Positions 1 to 6,434 of a stretch of DNA of 6,434 nt are shown piece after piece; position 1 is the stretch's first letter, and every line of letters starts with the position of its first letter. Both the position numbers and the translations under genes were made by a program. This stretch comes from Chloroflexota bacterium (GTDB lineage: Bacteria > Chloroflexota > Ktedonobacteria > Ktedonobacterales > Ktedonobacteraceae), in contig JAJZEJ010000086.1 of the NCBI GenBank assembly GCA_021828635.1, forward strand, positions 1-6,434, given 5' to 3'. The notes under the pieces were generated by a model. That model did not search any database, had not been told where the DNA came from, and saw only the letters and a program-made list of their open reading frames with translations.

Positions 1-1278
1 TACCTCGATGCCGGTTCTATTGTGGCCGGTGGTTCCTCGCTGGCTGTCTGGGCCAGCTTCTACCATCTCAACCTCGGTCTGATCGGTCTGATTGGTGCGT
101 TCAGCTCCAATGGTATCTCGACCGCCATTGGCGCGTTAGTTGGTGGGCGTCTGGGTGATATTTATGGGCGCAAGTTCATATATGGCCTGGACCTCTTGCT
201 GTACGCCATCGGCACGTTACCTATCATCTTCGCCTTCAATGCCCCAATGGTGATCATTGGCTATATGATTATGGGCTTTGCCGTAGGTGCTGATGTGCCT
301 ACGTCCTGGTCTCTGATCGCCGAGTTTGCCCCACGCAAGAGCAGAGGACGGTTGATGGGTCTGACGAATATCTTCTGGTATGTCGGCCCGATTGTCATCC
401 TGCTCCTCTCGTTGGCTTTTGCCCCGCTTGGCATTCTTGGCACACGTCTCGTCTTCGTCAGCCTGCTGATTGTGGCTCTCGTTACCTATGTCTTACGCCG
501 TCGTCTCACCGAGTCGCCACGCTGGTTGTATCTGACTGGCAAGACAGCGGCGGTGGGTGAGGCCATGCAATCTATTGGCGAAGCGACGACAGCATCTGCT
601 GTAGCACCTGTAGTGTTGCAGAAGAGCAAATTGAAAGACCTTTTCACGCGCCAAAACATGAAGAAATTCCTCTTCATTGTACCGATCTACGCCTTCTGGG
701 GCATACCGGCAGGCACGTATGGCTTCTTCTTGCCCTACATCTTCAAAACGATGGGCGCGGAAAGTTCCGGGGCGGCTGACGGTCTGGAAATCCTCTGGTT
801 CGCCTCGGCCATCGTTACCGTTCTTTTTGTCTTCATGCCGCTTAACGACCGCATTGATAGAAGACTCTTGTACGGTATCAGCGCGGCTTTCTGCGCGGCA
901 GCTTTCTTCCTGGTCGTCTTCTTCCCCATCACCAATCCTGTCGTTGCCATTACCAACGTCCTGCTCTTTGGTCTGGGCCAGGGCATCGGCTTGTGGCCAC
1001 TCCAGCGCATCTGGTCGGTAGAACTCTTCCCGACAATGCTGCGCAATACCGCTCAAGGCGTTCTCTGGTCGTTCATGCGCCTCGTGCTAGGTTTATGGAG
1101 CCTTTACCTGCCCATCTTTACTGTGCAAGCGGGCTTCAACGTGGTGGCGATCATTCTTGGTGCCATGTTTACCTACAATCTCATCATTGGTGTCATCTTC
1201 GGCCCACGCACGCAAGGGCAATCACTGGAGCAAATTCAGCAACCCCCGCTTGAGGTGAGCGGAGAAACGGCTGTCTAA
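1..1278 (+). CDS. MFS sugar-type permease, 5'-truncated by the window; probable L-rhamnose importer
   Basis: The reading frame is open from base 1, so the true start lies upstream. The GTG at 22 is internal, because the in-frame residues before it (YLDAGS) continue a typical first membrane helix. The visible 425 residues show about 12 hydrophobic segments (roughly 1-20, 30-48, 60-79, 82-107, 120-140, 147-164, 223-245, 263-279, 289-308, 312-334, 350-375, 378-400). A long cytoplasmic loop of about 58 residues separates the two six-helix halves. Family marks are the MFS motif A between helices 2 and 3 (GGRLGDIYGRK, residues 48-58), ESPRWL after helix 6 (171-176), and ELFPTMLR before helix 11 (341-348), as in sugar-porter-like MFS members. 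It would sit in the cytoplasmic membrane and probably runs on an ion gradient. The rhamnose substrate is inferred only from the downstream genes; another deoxyhexose or pentose is possible. The C-terminus is a short hydrophilic tail ending in TAA at 1276-1278. Confidence 0.9.
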   Translation, partial: YLDAGSIVAGGSSLAVWASFYHLNLGLIGLIGAFSSNGISTAIGALVGGRLGDIYGRKFIYGLDLLLYAIGTLPIIFAFNAPMVIIGYMIMGFAVGADVPTSWSLIAEFAPRKSRGRLMGLTNIFWYVGPIVILLLSLAFAPLGILGTRLVFVSLLIVALVTYVLRRRLTESPRWLYLTGKTAAVGEAMQSIGEATTASAVAPVVLQKSKLKDLFTRQNMKKFLFIVPIYAFWGIPAGTYGFFLPYIFKTMGAESSGAADGLEILWFASAIVTVLFVFMPLNDRIDRRLLYGISAAFCAAAFFLVVFFPITNPVVAITNVLLFGLGQGIGLWPLQRIWSVELFPTMLRNTAQGVLWSFMRLVLGLWSLYLPIFTVQAGFNVVAIILGAMFTYNLIIGVIFGPRTQGQSLEQIQQPPLEVSGETAV

Positions 1279-1285
1279 TCTGACC

Positions 1286-1337
1286 GTTTGTAACATGGAT
1301 TGTCTGTGGCACGCCACAGACAATCCATGTTACGAGC
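1286..1337 (+). terminator. Strong intercistronic hairpin between transporter and rhaM (attenuator, processing or terminator element)
   Basis: Bases 1290-1309 and 1314-1333 are perfect reverse complements of 20 nt (starting GTAACATGG and ending CCATGTTAC) around a CACG tetraloop. With G-U pairs the stem can be extended to 1286/1337. It sits wholly in the 80-nt gap, 11 nt after the transporter stop and about 12 nt before the rhaM Shine-Dalgarno. There is no T-run after it (purine-rich GAGCAGAGAGAG follows), so it is not a standard intrinsic terminator. RNA processing or stabilisation, partial attenuation, or a palindromic repeat are alternatives. The structure is certain; its function is not. 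Confidence 0.5.
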
Positions 1338-1358
1338 AGAGAGAGAGCGGAGAGTATC

Positions 1359-1673
1359 ATGCAGCGCATCGCTTTTACTATGAAGATAAAAGACGGTCAC
1401 GAAGAGCAGTATCGTGAGCATCATCGCCATGTCTGGCCTGACATGCTAGCCGCTTTGCAGCAAGCCGGTTGCCACAACTATTCAATCTATGCTCGTGGGC
1501 AAGACCTGTTTGCCTATATGGAGGTTGATGATTTCGCGCACTTTCTGGCTACTATGAATGCCAGCGAGGCCAACAGGCGCTGGCAACAGATGATGAGCGC
1601 ACACATGACCTCAGATATCGACCCGACAACCAACTTTCCCTTCGTGCTTGAAGAGGTATTTCATCTTGATTAA
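1359..1673 (+). CDS. rhaM: L-rhamnose mutarotase RhaM
   Basis: This 104-residue protein matches the usual length of the RhaM (YiiL) family. These small cytoplasmic dimeric alpha/beta-barrel (ferredoxin-like) enzymes interconvert the alpha and beta anomers of L-rhamnopyranose, so that the isomerase receives its preferred form. Visible family features are the N-terminal strand (RIAFTMKI), Tyr18 and His22 in the YREHH segment (the position of the catalytic His in the E. coli enzyme), VWPDM (25-29), GCHNYSIY (37-44), the RRWQQMM helix and a C-terminal LEEVFHLD. The ATG start is supported by GGAG at 1349-1352, 6 nt upstream. It follows the transporter by 80 nt, most of which is the hairpin, and precedes the AraA-like gene by 21 nt. 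Its presence is the clearest marker that the cluster serves L-rhamnose, although related mutarotases act on L-fucose (FucU, a different fold family). Confidence 0.95.
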   Translation: MQRIAFTMKIKDGHEEQYREHHRHVWPDMLAALQQAGCHNYSIYARGQDLFAYMEVDDFAHFLATMNASEANRRWQQMMSAHMTSDIDPTTNFPFVLEEVFHLD

Positions 1674-1681
1674 TGCCATGT

Positions 1682-1687
1682 AAGGAG
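1682..1687 (+). promoter_or_regulatory. Shine-Dalgarno AAGGAG that decides the start of the AraA-like gene
   Basis: AAGGAG lies 7 nt before the ATG at 1695 but only 1 nt before the in-frame GTG at 1689. The spacing strongly favours ATG 1695, so the two extra N-terminal residues predicted from the GTG are not expected. Confidence 0.8.
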
Positions 1688-1694
1688 CGTGATT

Positions 1695-3137
1695 ATGCAT
1701 GAACCTAAGCGCACAGCACGCCCGCTCATCGGGCTATTCGCCATTGGCCTGCAAGCGTACTGGCCGCAGTTTGAAGGTTTGCGCGAACGGCTTGAGGGGT
1801 ATAGCGCCCATGTGGCGGCACAGCTGGCGCAATGGGGTGAAGTCATTGATGGCGGGCTAGTTGATACAGCGGAGAAAGCGCGTGTCGTCGGTACGCTCCT
1901 TGCACGTCAGCAGGTAGACCTGGTATTTGTCTACACGGCTACGTATGCGACCTCTTCGCTGGTTGTACCTGTTTTACAGCAAGCAAAAGTTCCTGCACTG
2001 GTACTGAATCTTCAACCATCACGTGCATTGAACTATGAGACGATCACGACGGCTGAATGGCTGGCAAACTGCTCGGCCTGCTGTGTACCGGAAATTGGTG
2101 GTGCGTTGACCCGCGCTCGTCTACCCTTCCGCGTCATCTCCGGTGCATTGTTCGATGATAACAGGGCATGGCAAGAGATCGCGCAGTGGTGCCAGGCGGC
2201 GAAAGCGGCGCACGCGCTACGTACAGCACGTCTTGGTTTCCTCGGCCATACCTACCCCGGCATGCTCGACCTTTATTCCGACTTTACAGCGGTGCAGGGA
2301 CAACTGGGTTGCCATATCGAAATTCTAGAGATGGATGATCTCGTCGCTCGTGTACGCGCTGCTTCTGAATCGGCGGTGCAGGCCAAAATCGCTGAAATCG
2401 AGCGTACTTTCGATATTGCTTCGGCATCCAATGATCCCATCGCCGCACCTTTGGAACCACAAGATATGGCGTGGAGCGCACGTGTCGCGGTAGGCTTAGA
2501 GCAGTTAGTGCATGATTTTGATCTGCATGCTCTGGCTTACTACTATCGCGGCGAGGGTGGCAATGAAAATGAGCGCGTCACAGCTGGCATGATCGTCGGT
2601 AGTTCGCTGCTCACTGCTCAAGGCGTTCCCTGTAGTGGTGAAGGTGATCTCAAGAATGCTGTTGCTATGTTGCTGATGGATTGTCTGGGCGCAGGTGGTA
2701 GCTACACCGAAATTTACGCAATGGACCTGGAGGAGCAGTTTGTTCTGCTTGGTCACGATGGACCGGCCCATGTTGCTATCTCAGATCAGCGTCCCATTTT
2801 ACGTAAGCTCAAGCTCTATCATGGTAAAAGCGGCTTTGGCGTCTCAGTCGAATGTAAAGTTAAGCTTGGCCCTGTCTCCGTGTTTGGTTTGACGCAGCAG
2901 GCCGATGGCAAGCTCAAATTTTTGATTGGCGAAGGCGAGAGTATCGCAGGACCAACCTTCCAGATTGGCAACACCAATAGCCGTGTGCGGTTCGCGCTCG
3001 ATCCGGCCACCTTCATCACACAATGGAGCGAGGCTGGCCCAACCCATCATGTGGCACTCGGCGTCGGCGCTATTGGTAATGTGCTGGAAAAAGTTGGCTA
3101 TCTGTTAGATGTAAAGACATTGCGTATCGGGATGTGA
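1695..3137 (+). CDS. L-arabinose/L-fucose isomerase-like protein (AraA-type fold)
   Basis: This 480-residue protein resembles the L-arabinose isomerase/L-fucose isomerase superfamily, which are metal-dependent cytoplasmic aldose-ketose isomerases. The N-terminal segment has the AraA-like GLFAIGLQAYWPQFEGL (13-29). The C-terminal half carries the likely Mn-binding and catalytic set: Glu316 in GEGD, Glu339 in the TEIYAMD segment, His354 in LLGHDG, and His451/His452 in GPTHHVALGVG. By motif these line up with E306, E333, H350 and H450 of E. coli AraA. GNTNSR (425-430) is also typical of the family. It appears full length with no missing key residue, so it should be active. The substrate is uncertain. 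Lying between rhaM and rhaI, it may isomerise L-rhamnose, L-fucose, L-arabinose or another sugar released from the same polysaccharide. The ATG at 1695 was chosen over the GTG at 1689 because of Shine-Dalgarno spacing. It ends in TGA, directly followed by a TAA that overlaps the next ATG. Confidence 0.85.
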   Translation: MHEPKRTARPLIGLFAIGLQAYWPQFEGLRERLEGYSAHVAAQLAQWGEVIDGGLVDTAEKARVVGTLLARQQVDLVFVYTATYATSSLVVPVLQQAKVPALVLNLQPSRALNYETITTAEWLANCSACCVPEIGGALTRARLPFRVISGALFDDNRAWQEIAQWCQAAKAAHALRTARLGFLGHTYPGMLDLYSDFTAVQGQLGCHIEILEMDDLVARVRAASESAVQAKIAEIERTFDIASASNDPIAAPLEPQDMAWSARVAVGLEQLVHDFDLHALAYYYRGEGGNENERVTAGMIVGSSLLTAQGVPCSGEGDLKNAVAMLLMDCLGAGGSYTEIYAMDLEEQFVLLGHDGPAHVAISDQRPILRKLKLYHGKSGFGVSVECKVKLGPVSVFGLTQQADGKLKFLIGEGESIAGPTFQIGNTNSRVRFALDPATFITQWSEAGPTHHVALGVGAIGNVLEKVGYLLDVKTLRIGM

Positions 3138-3139
3138 TA

Positions 3140-3307
3140 ATGCGGATGAACAAATTTGCTGTAGGGACCGATGTATCGCGTCTGCACCCGTTGTTCGTAT
3201 CGGATGCATGGGTTTTCTGCGGTTCGGAAGCGCATTGGCCTATGTTGGTCACACGATTCACAGCCGATGGTATGATTAACGAGATATATCGGCTCATACA
3301 GAATTAA
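3140..3307 (+). CDS. Possible 55-residue small ORF, unrecognised
   Basis: An open frame of 55 codons fills most of the 201-nt gap between the two isomerase genes. It begins 2 nt after the TGA of the AraA-like gene; its ATG overlaps the second stop in the arrangement TGATAATG, which suggests translational coupling. A second ATG is at 3146. There is only a weak Shine-Dalgarno (CGGGA, 3128-3132). The product is not recognised. It is rich in aromatic residues (several Trp, Phe and Tyr), has a WVFCGSEAHWP stretch and an RFTADGMINEIYRL ending, and shows no signal peptide or membrane helix. Third-position GC looks similar to the neighbours, and the sequence reads like protein (the end vaguely recalls NTF2/SnoaL-type C-termini). 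It could be a real small gene, a remnant of a longer gene, or chance. Confidence 0.35.
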   Translation: MRMNKFAVGTDVSRLHPLFVSDAWVFCGSEAHWPMLVTRFTADGMINEIYRLIQN

Positions 3308-3338
3308 GGTGTATTTGATTTAGAGAACGGAGTACCCT

Positions 3339-4520
3339 ATGATAAGTGGTAATGAGGCTGTTATAGAGAAAATTCGACGTTTCACTATTGAGACGCCATC
3401 GTGGGGCTATGGCGATTCGGGAACACGCTTCAAGGTCTTTCACTGGCTTGGTGCGGCCCGCACCTTGCGCGAGAAGCTGGATGACGCGGCGCAGGTTCAC
3501 AAGGTTACGGGCATCTGCCCCGGCGTCGCCATTCATATTCCCTGGGATACAGAGAACGATTGGCAGGCAGCAAAGCAGTATGCTGAACAGCTTGGCCTGC
3601 ATATCGGCGCGGTCAATCCCAATCTTTTTCAAGAGGACGATTATCGTTTCGGGAGCCTGTGCCATTTTGATCAGCGCATCCGGCACCGCGCCGTTGAGCA
3701 TGTCATTGAATGTATCGAGATAGCGCGAGCTACCAATTCTGAGGTCATTAGTCTCTGGCTGGCCGACGGTATCAACTATGCTGGTCAAGATGATCTACGC
3801 CGCCGCCGTCATCGCCTGTTGGATTCGTTGCAAACTATTTATGCCGCATTAGCGACTAACATGCGCTTATTAATCGAGTACAAATTTTTCGAGCCAGCCT
3901 TCTATGCCACTGACCTGCCCGATTGGGGTACTTCGCTACTGATGGCGCAGAAGTTAGGGCAACAGGCGGAAGTGTTGGTGGACACCGGTCATCACGCGCA
4001 AGGCACGAATATCGCGCAAATTGTCGCGCAACTGCTCGATGAAAACAGGTTGGGTGGCTTCCATTTTAACGACCGCAAGTATGCCGACGATGATCTGATC
4101 GTTGGTTCGCAGCATCCCTTTGAACTTTTCTGTATCTTCAATGAGCTTGTCGGCGCGGAGGCTGAGAGCGTTGCCAATGTTAGGCGTGTTGCCTACATGA
4201 TCGACCAGTCGCATAATGTCGAGCCTAAGATTGAGGCTATGATTCAGAGCGTGCTTAATATTCAAACGGCTTATGCGAAGGCGCTCTTAGTAGATCGTGT
4301 CACGCTACGAGCCGCGCAAGAAGCTGGTGATGTGCTGAGAGCCTATCGCGTGCTGCAAGCGGCTTTTGAAACCGATGTACGTCCCTTATTGGCCGATGTA
4401 CGTCGGCGTCAGGGTCTGGCTCCCGACCCCATCGCGGCCTTTCGCGCCAGTGGCTATGCCGAGCGCGTAGCCTGTGAGCGCGTGGCTACGACGGTAGGTA
4501 GCGGCTATCCAGGCGCGTGA
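3339..4520 (+). CDS. rhaI: L-rhamnose isomerase, RhaI type (xylose-isomerase-like TIM barrel)
   Basis: This 393-residue cytoplasmic enzyme of the RhaI branch (Pseudomonas stutzeri, Rhizobium and Streptomyces type, not enterobacterial RhaA) converts L-rhamnose to L-rhamnulose. It starts with the family segment [14 protein letters not shown] (18-31), followed by a TIM barrel. The two-metal site is intact: Glu180 in IEYKFFEP, Asp215 and His218 in VDTGHH, His242, Asp250 and Asp252 in the [12 protein letters not shown] segment, and Asp289 in MIDQSHN. As I recall the P. stutzeri numbering (E219, D254, H257, H281, D289, D291, D327), the spacing is the same except for one extra residue before the last Asp. 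The C-terminal region ([25 protein letters not shown]) is also typical of the family. The ATG at 3339 has GGAG at 3329-3332, 6 nt upstream. The gene is 21 nt upstream of rhaEW. The enzyme family is promiscuous, acting on several aldoses, but context supports rhamnose. Confidence 0.94.
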   Translation: MISGNEAVIEKIRRFTIETPSWGYGDSGTRFKVFHWLGAARTLREKLDDAAQVHKVTGICPGVAIHIPWDTENDWQAAKQYAEQLGLHIGAVNPNLFQEDDYRFGSLCHFDQRIRHRAVEHVIECIEIARATNSEVISLWLADGINYAGQDDLRRRRHRLLDSLQTIYAALATNMRLLIEYKFFEPAFYATDLPDWGTSLLMAQKLGQQAEVLVDTGHHAQGTNIAQIVAQLLDENRLGGFHFNDRKYADDDLIVGSQHPFELFCIFNELVGAEAESVANVRRVAYMIDQSHNVEPKIEAMIQSVLNIQTAYAKALLVDRVTLRAAQEAGDVLRAYRVLQAAFETDVRPLLADVRRRQGLAPDPIAAFRASGYAERVACERVATTVGSGYPGA

Positions 4521-4541
4521 TAATACAATGAAGGATTTTTT

Positions 4542-6434
4542 ATGACACAAGATATACAATCAACGACGTTGGCGCAACTGGTGGTGCGTTCGCGTCGGCT
4601 TGGCGCAGACCGCTCGGTATGCAATTGGGGCGGCGGTAACACCTCGGCGAAGGCTGATGAGGTCGATTTTCGTGGCCGCACGGCGCGTGTGTTATGGGTC
4701 AAAGGTTCCGGTTCCGATCTGGCAACCTGCACACAAGCCTCGTTTACCGGCCTGTTTCTTGATGATCTATCACCTCTGCTCGCACGTGAGCGTATGAGTG
4801 ATAGCGAGATGGTGGATTACCTTGCCCATTGCTTCTTTGAACCGGGGCGTCCACGTCCCTCTATCGAGACATTGCTGCACGCCTTTTTACCGTTCACGCA
4901 CATCGATCATACTCATGCCGATGCTACAAACTACTTTGCCTGTGCTGCCAATGGCGAGCAACTGGCCCATGATTGCTTCGGTGACAACCTGATCTGGATT
5001 CCCTATCGGCGTCCCGGCTTTGGTCTGGCCCGCGAGGTTGCCCTTGCTGTACGCGCCAAAGCAGATGTGAAGCTGGTCATTCTAGCCAAACACGGCTTGA
5101 TTACCTGGGGTGAGTCTGATGAGGCGTGCTATGCCTCAACCATTGCGACTATCACAAAGGCACAGGATTTTGTAGAAGCCCGGCTAGCCCATGCCAATCG
5201 CGCTGTTTTTGGTGGGCCACGTGTTCATCTGCTCACCAGCCAAGAGCGTCAGCGCATAGCAGCTCAGATTGCACCTGTGTTGCGCGGACTGGTTTCGGCT
5301 GAACAACGTCAGATTTTGCGTTTCGAGGATACGGAAGATGTACTAACCTTCGTCACTAGCCAGGACGCGCCGTGCCTCACTGCGATTGGTGCAGCCTGTC
5401 CCGATCATCTTGTCCATACCAAGCCCTGGCCTTTGTTGGTAAATTGGACGCCAGAACTGGATGAAAATGCTTTACAAGAGGCTTTGCGTAGTGGTGTCGA
5501 AACGTATAAAGTACGCTATCAGCAGTATCTAGCCGATAATGCGCAACAGAACCTCGATCCCGATGCCGCCACGCCGGTCTATCGGGCCGTCGATGCCGTT
5601 AGTGACCCGCATCCGCGTGTAATCTTGATACCAGGTGTGGGCATGTTTACCACAGGCAAGGATGCGGTGATGGCCGATGTTTCGGCACAATTGTATCATC
5701 GCGCTATTGCTGTGATGCGAGGCGCGGAGGCGTGTGGCGGCTTTATCTCACTCAGCGGGGCCGAAAGCTATGCCGTTGAATACTGGCCGCTAGAGCAGTA
5801 TAAACTCAAGCTGGCTCCGCCAGAGCGTGATTTCGCGCGTCAGGTGGCGCTGGTGACGGGCGCGGCTGGCGGCATCGGTTCGGCGGTTTGCCGACGTTTA
5901 GCCCTGGATGGCGCACATATTCTCGCCACCGACATTGATCTCACAGGCGCTGAGCAAGTAGCGGCGATACTTAACCAGCAATTTGGCGCGGGGCGTGCTG
6001 TCGCGGTGCGCATGGATGTTACCGACGAGGACAGTGTGCATGTGGCCTTCATGCGTGCCGCGCTGGCCTTTGGTGGTATCGATATCATCGTCAATAATGC
6101 TGGTCTGGCCTCAAGCGCACCGATCACCGAGACGAGTTTGGCCGAGTGGAATAAGAACTGGCAGGTGTTAGCAACTGGCTACTTCCTAGTCGCGCGTGAG
6201 GGCTTTCGTTTGTTTCAAGAGCAGAGGCGCGGCGGCAATCTCGTTTTCATCGCCAGCAAAAACGCGCTGGTAGCGGGCAAAAATGCCGCCGCATACTCGA
6301 CGGCGAAAGCTGCCGAGGCGCATCTGGCCCGTTGTCTGGCTGAGGAAGGTGGTCAGTTTGGTATTCGCGTCAACACCGTCAACCCTGACGCGGTTCTCTC
6401 CGGCTCGCGCATCTGGAGTGGTTCCTGGCGTCAA
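4542..6434 (+). CDS. rhaEW: Bifunctional rhamnulose-1-phosphate aldolase/L-lactaldehyde dehydrogenase RhaEW, 3'-truncated by the window
   Basis: The frame opened by ATG 4542 (AAGGA at 4531-4535, 6 nt upstream) stays open to the last base, giving 631 residues. The family is usually near 700, so perhaps 50-70 residues are missing. The N-terminal half is a class II aldolase: NWGGGNTS (28-35), KGSGSDL (54-60), and zinc-ligand histidines His123 and His125 in HIDHTHAD and His184 in AKHGLITWG. A family-specific segment follows, with IPGVGMF (363-369) and EYWPLEQYKL (413-422). The C-terminal half is a short-chain dehydrogenase: TGAAGGIG (439-446), Asp464 after strand 2 (favouring NAD over NADP), NNAG (518-521), Ser572, and Tyr585/Lys589 in YSTAK. 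The aldolase splits L-rhamnulose-1-phosphate into DHAP and L-lactaldehyde, and the dehydrogenase oxidises the aldehyde to L-lactate. All visible catalytic residues are present. It is 21 nt after rhaI, clearly in the same operon. Activity on fuculose-1-phosphate is a possible alternative. Confidence 0.95.
   Translation, partial: MTQDIQSTTLAQLVVRSRRLGADRSVCNWGGGNTSAKADEVDFRGRTARVLWVKGSGSDLATCTQASFTGLFLDDLSPLLARERMSDSEMVDYLAHCFFEPGRPRPSIETLLHAFLPFTHIDHTHADATNYFACAANGEQLAHDCFGDNLIWIPYRRPGFGLAREVALAVRAKADVKLVILAKHGLITWGESDEACYASTIATITKAQDFVEARLAHANRAVFGGPRVHLLTSQERQRIAAQIAPVLRGLVSAEQRQILRFEDTEDVLTFVTSQDAPCLTAIGAACPDHLVHTKPWPLLVNWTPELDENALQEALRSGVETYKVRYQQYLADNAQQNLDPDAATPVYRAVDAVSDPHPRVILIPGVGMFTTGKDAVMADVSAQLYHRAIAVMRGAEACGGFISLSGAESYAVEYWPLEQYKLKLAPPERDFARQVALVTGAAGGIGSAVCRRLALDGAHILATDIDLTGAEQVAAILNQQFGAGRAVAVRMDVTDEDSVHVAFMRAALAFGGIDIIVNNAGLASSAPITETSLAEWNKNWQVLATGYFLVAREGFRLFQEQRRGGNLVFIASKNALVAGKNAAAYSTAKAAEAHLARCLAEEGGQFGIRVNTVNPDAVLSGSRIWSGSWRQ

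Noticed and set aside
493..1056. 187-codon open frame on the minus strand
   Set aside because: It lies wholly inside the transporter gene on the opposite strand, has low-complexity charged composition (Glu, Arg and Asp-rich) typical of an antisense shadow of membrane-protein codons, and has no family motif.
1689..1691. GTG as start of the AraA-like gene
   Set aside because: It is only 1 nt from the AAGGAG Shine-Dalgarno, while the ATG at 1695 has a 7-nt spacer.
2676..2687. 12-nt match (ATGGATTGTCTG) between the AraA-like gene and the left arm of the hairpin at 1295-1306
   Set aside because: It is inside a conserved coding stretch and a 12-nt match somewhere in 6.4 kb is expected by chance; no further similarity extends from it.
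3245..3276. Promoter-like TTGGTC and TATGAT before rhaI
   Set aside because: The spacing is 20 bp, longer than usual, the -35 match is poor, and the site lies inside the small open frame; not enough for a promoter call.
3294..3788. 164-codon open frame on the minus strand
   Set aside because: It overlaps the start of rhaI, whose motifs and Shine-Dalgarno are convincing; the antisense product shows no recognisable domain.
4372..4404. 12-nt direct repeat (CCGATGTACGTC) 21 nt apart near the end of rhaI
   Set aside because: It encodes the DVR...DVR pattern of a conserved RhaI segment and keeps frame; most simply coincidence of codon choice.

Overview
The window reads almost wall to wall on the + strand as one catabolic gene cluster for L-rhamnose (6-deoxyhexose) use. 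In order it holds a 5'-truncated sugar-type major facilitator (MFS) transporter, an L-rhamnose mutarotase (rhaM), an L-arabinose/L-fucose isomerase-like protein, a possible 55-codon small ORF, an L-rhamnose isomerase of the RhaI type, and the fused rhamnulose-1-phosphate aldolase/lactaldehyde dehydrogenase (rhaEW), whose 3' end lies beyond the window. No minus-strand gene is supported.

The pathway fits together as follows. The permease brings in the sugar. RhaM interconverts its anomers. An isomerase (RhaI, possibly also the AraA-like protein) makes L-rhamnulose. A kinase that is not in this window would make rhamnulose-1-phosphate. RhaEW splits that into dihydroxyacetone phosphate and L-lactaldehyde and oxidises the aldehyde to L-lactate. 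Spacing is operon-like: 21 nt between rhaM and the AraA-like gene, and 21 nt between rhaI and rhaEW, each with a good Shine-Dalgarno sequence. The two wider gaps are an 80-nt gap after the transporter, which holds a very strong perfect hairpin, and a 201-nt gap before rhaI, most of which is an open frame.

Taxonomy cannot be fixed from the sequence. The middling GC content (mid-50s percent by eye), the RhaI/RhaEW variant of the pathway rather than the enterobacterial RhaA/RhaD one, and the AraA-like partner would suit a Chloroflexota (Ktedonobacteria or Herpetosiphon-like) or related soil bacterium. This is inference only.

The window looks mainly like a well-preserved metabolic operon rather than a new kind of system. 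The points most worth a second look are the two unrelated isomerases side by side, the 20-bp perfect hairpin between transporter and rhaM, and the unrecognised small ORF between the isomerases.
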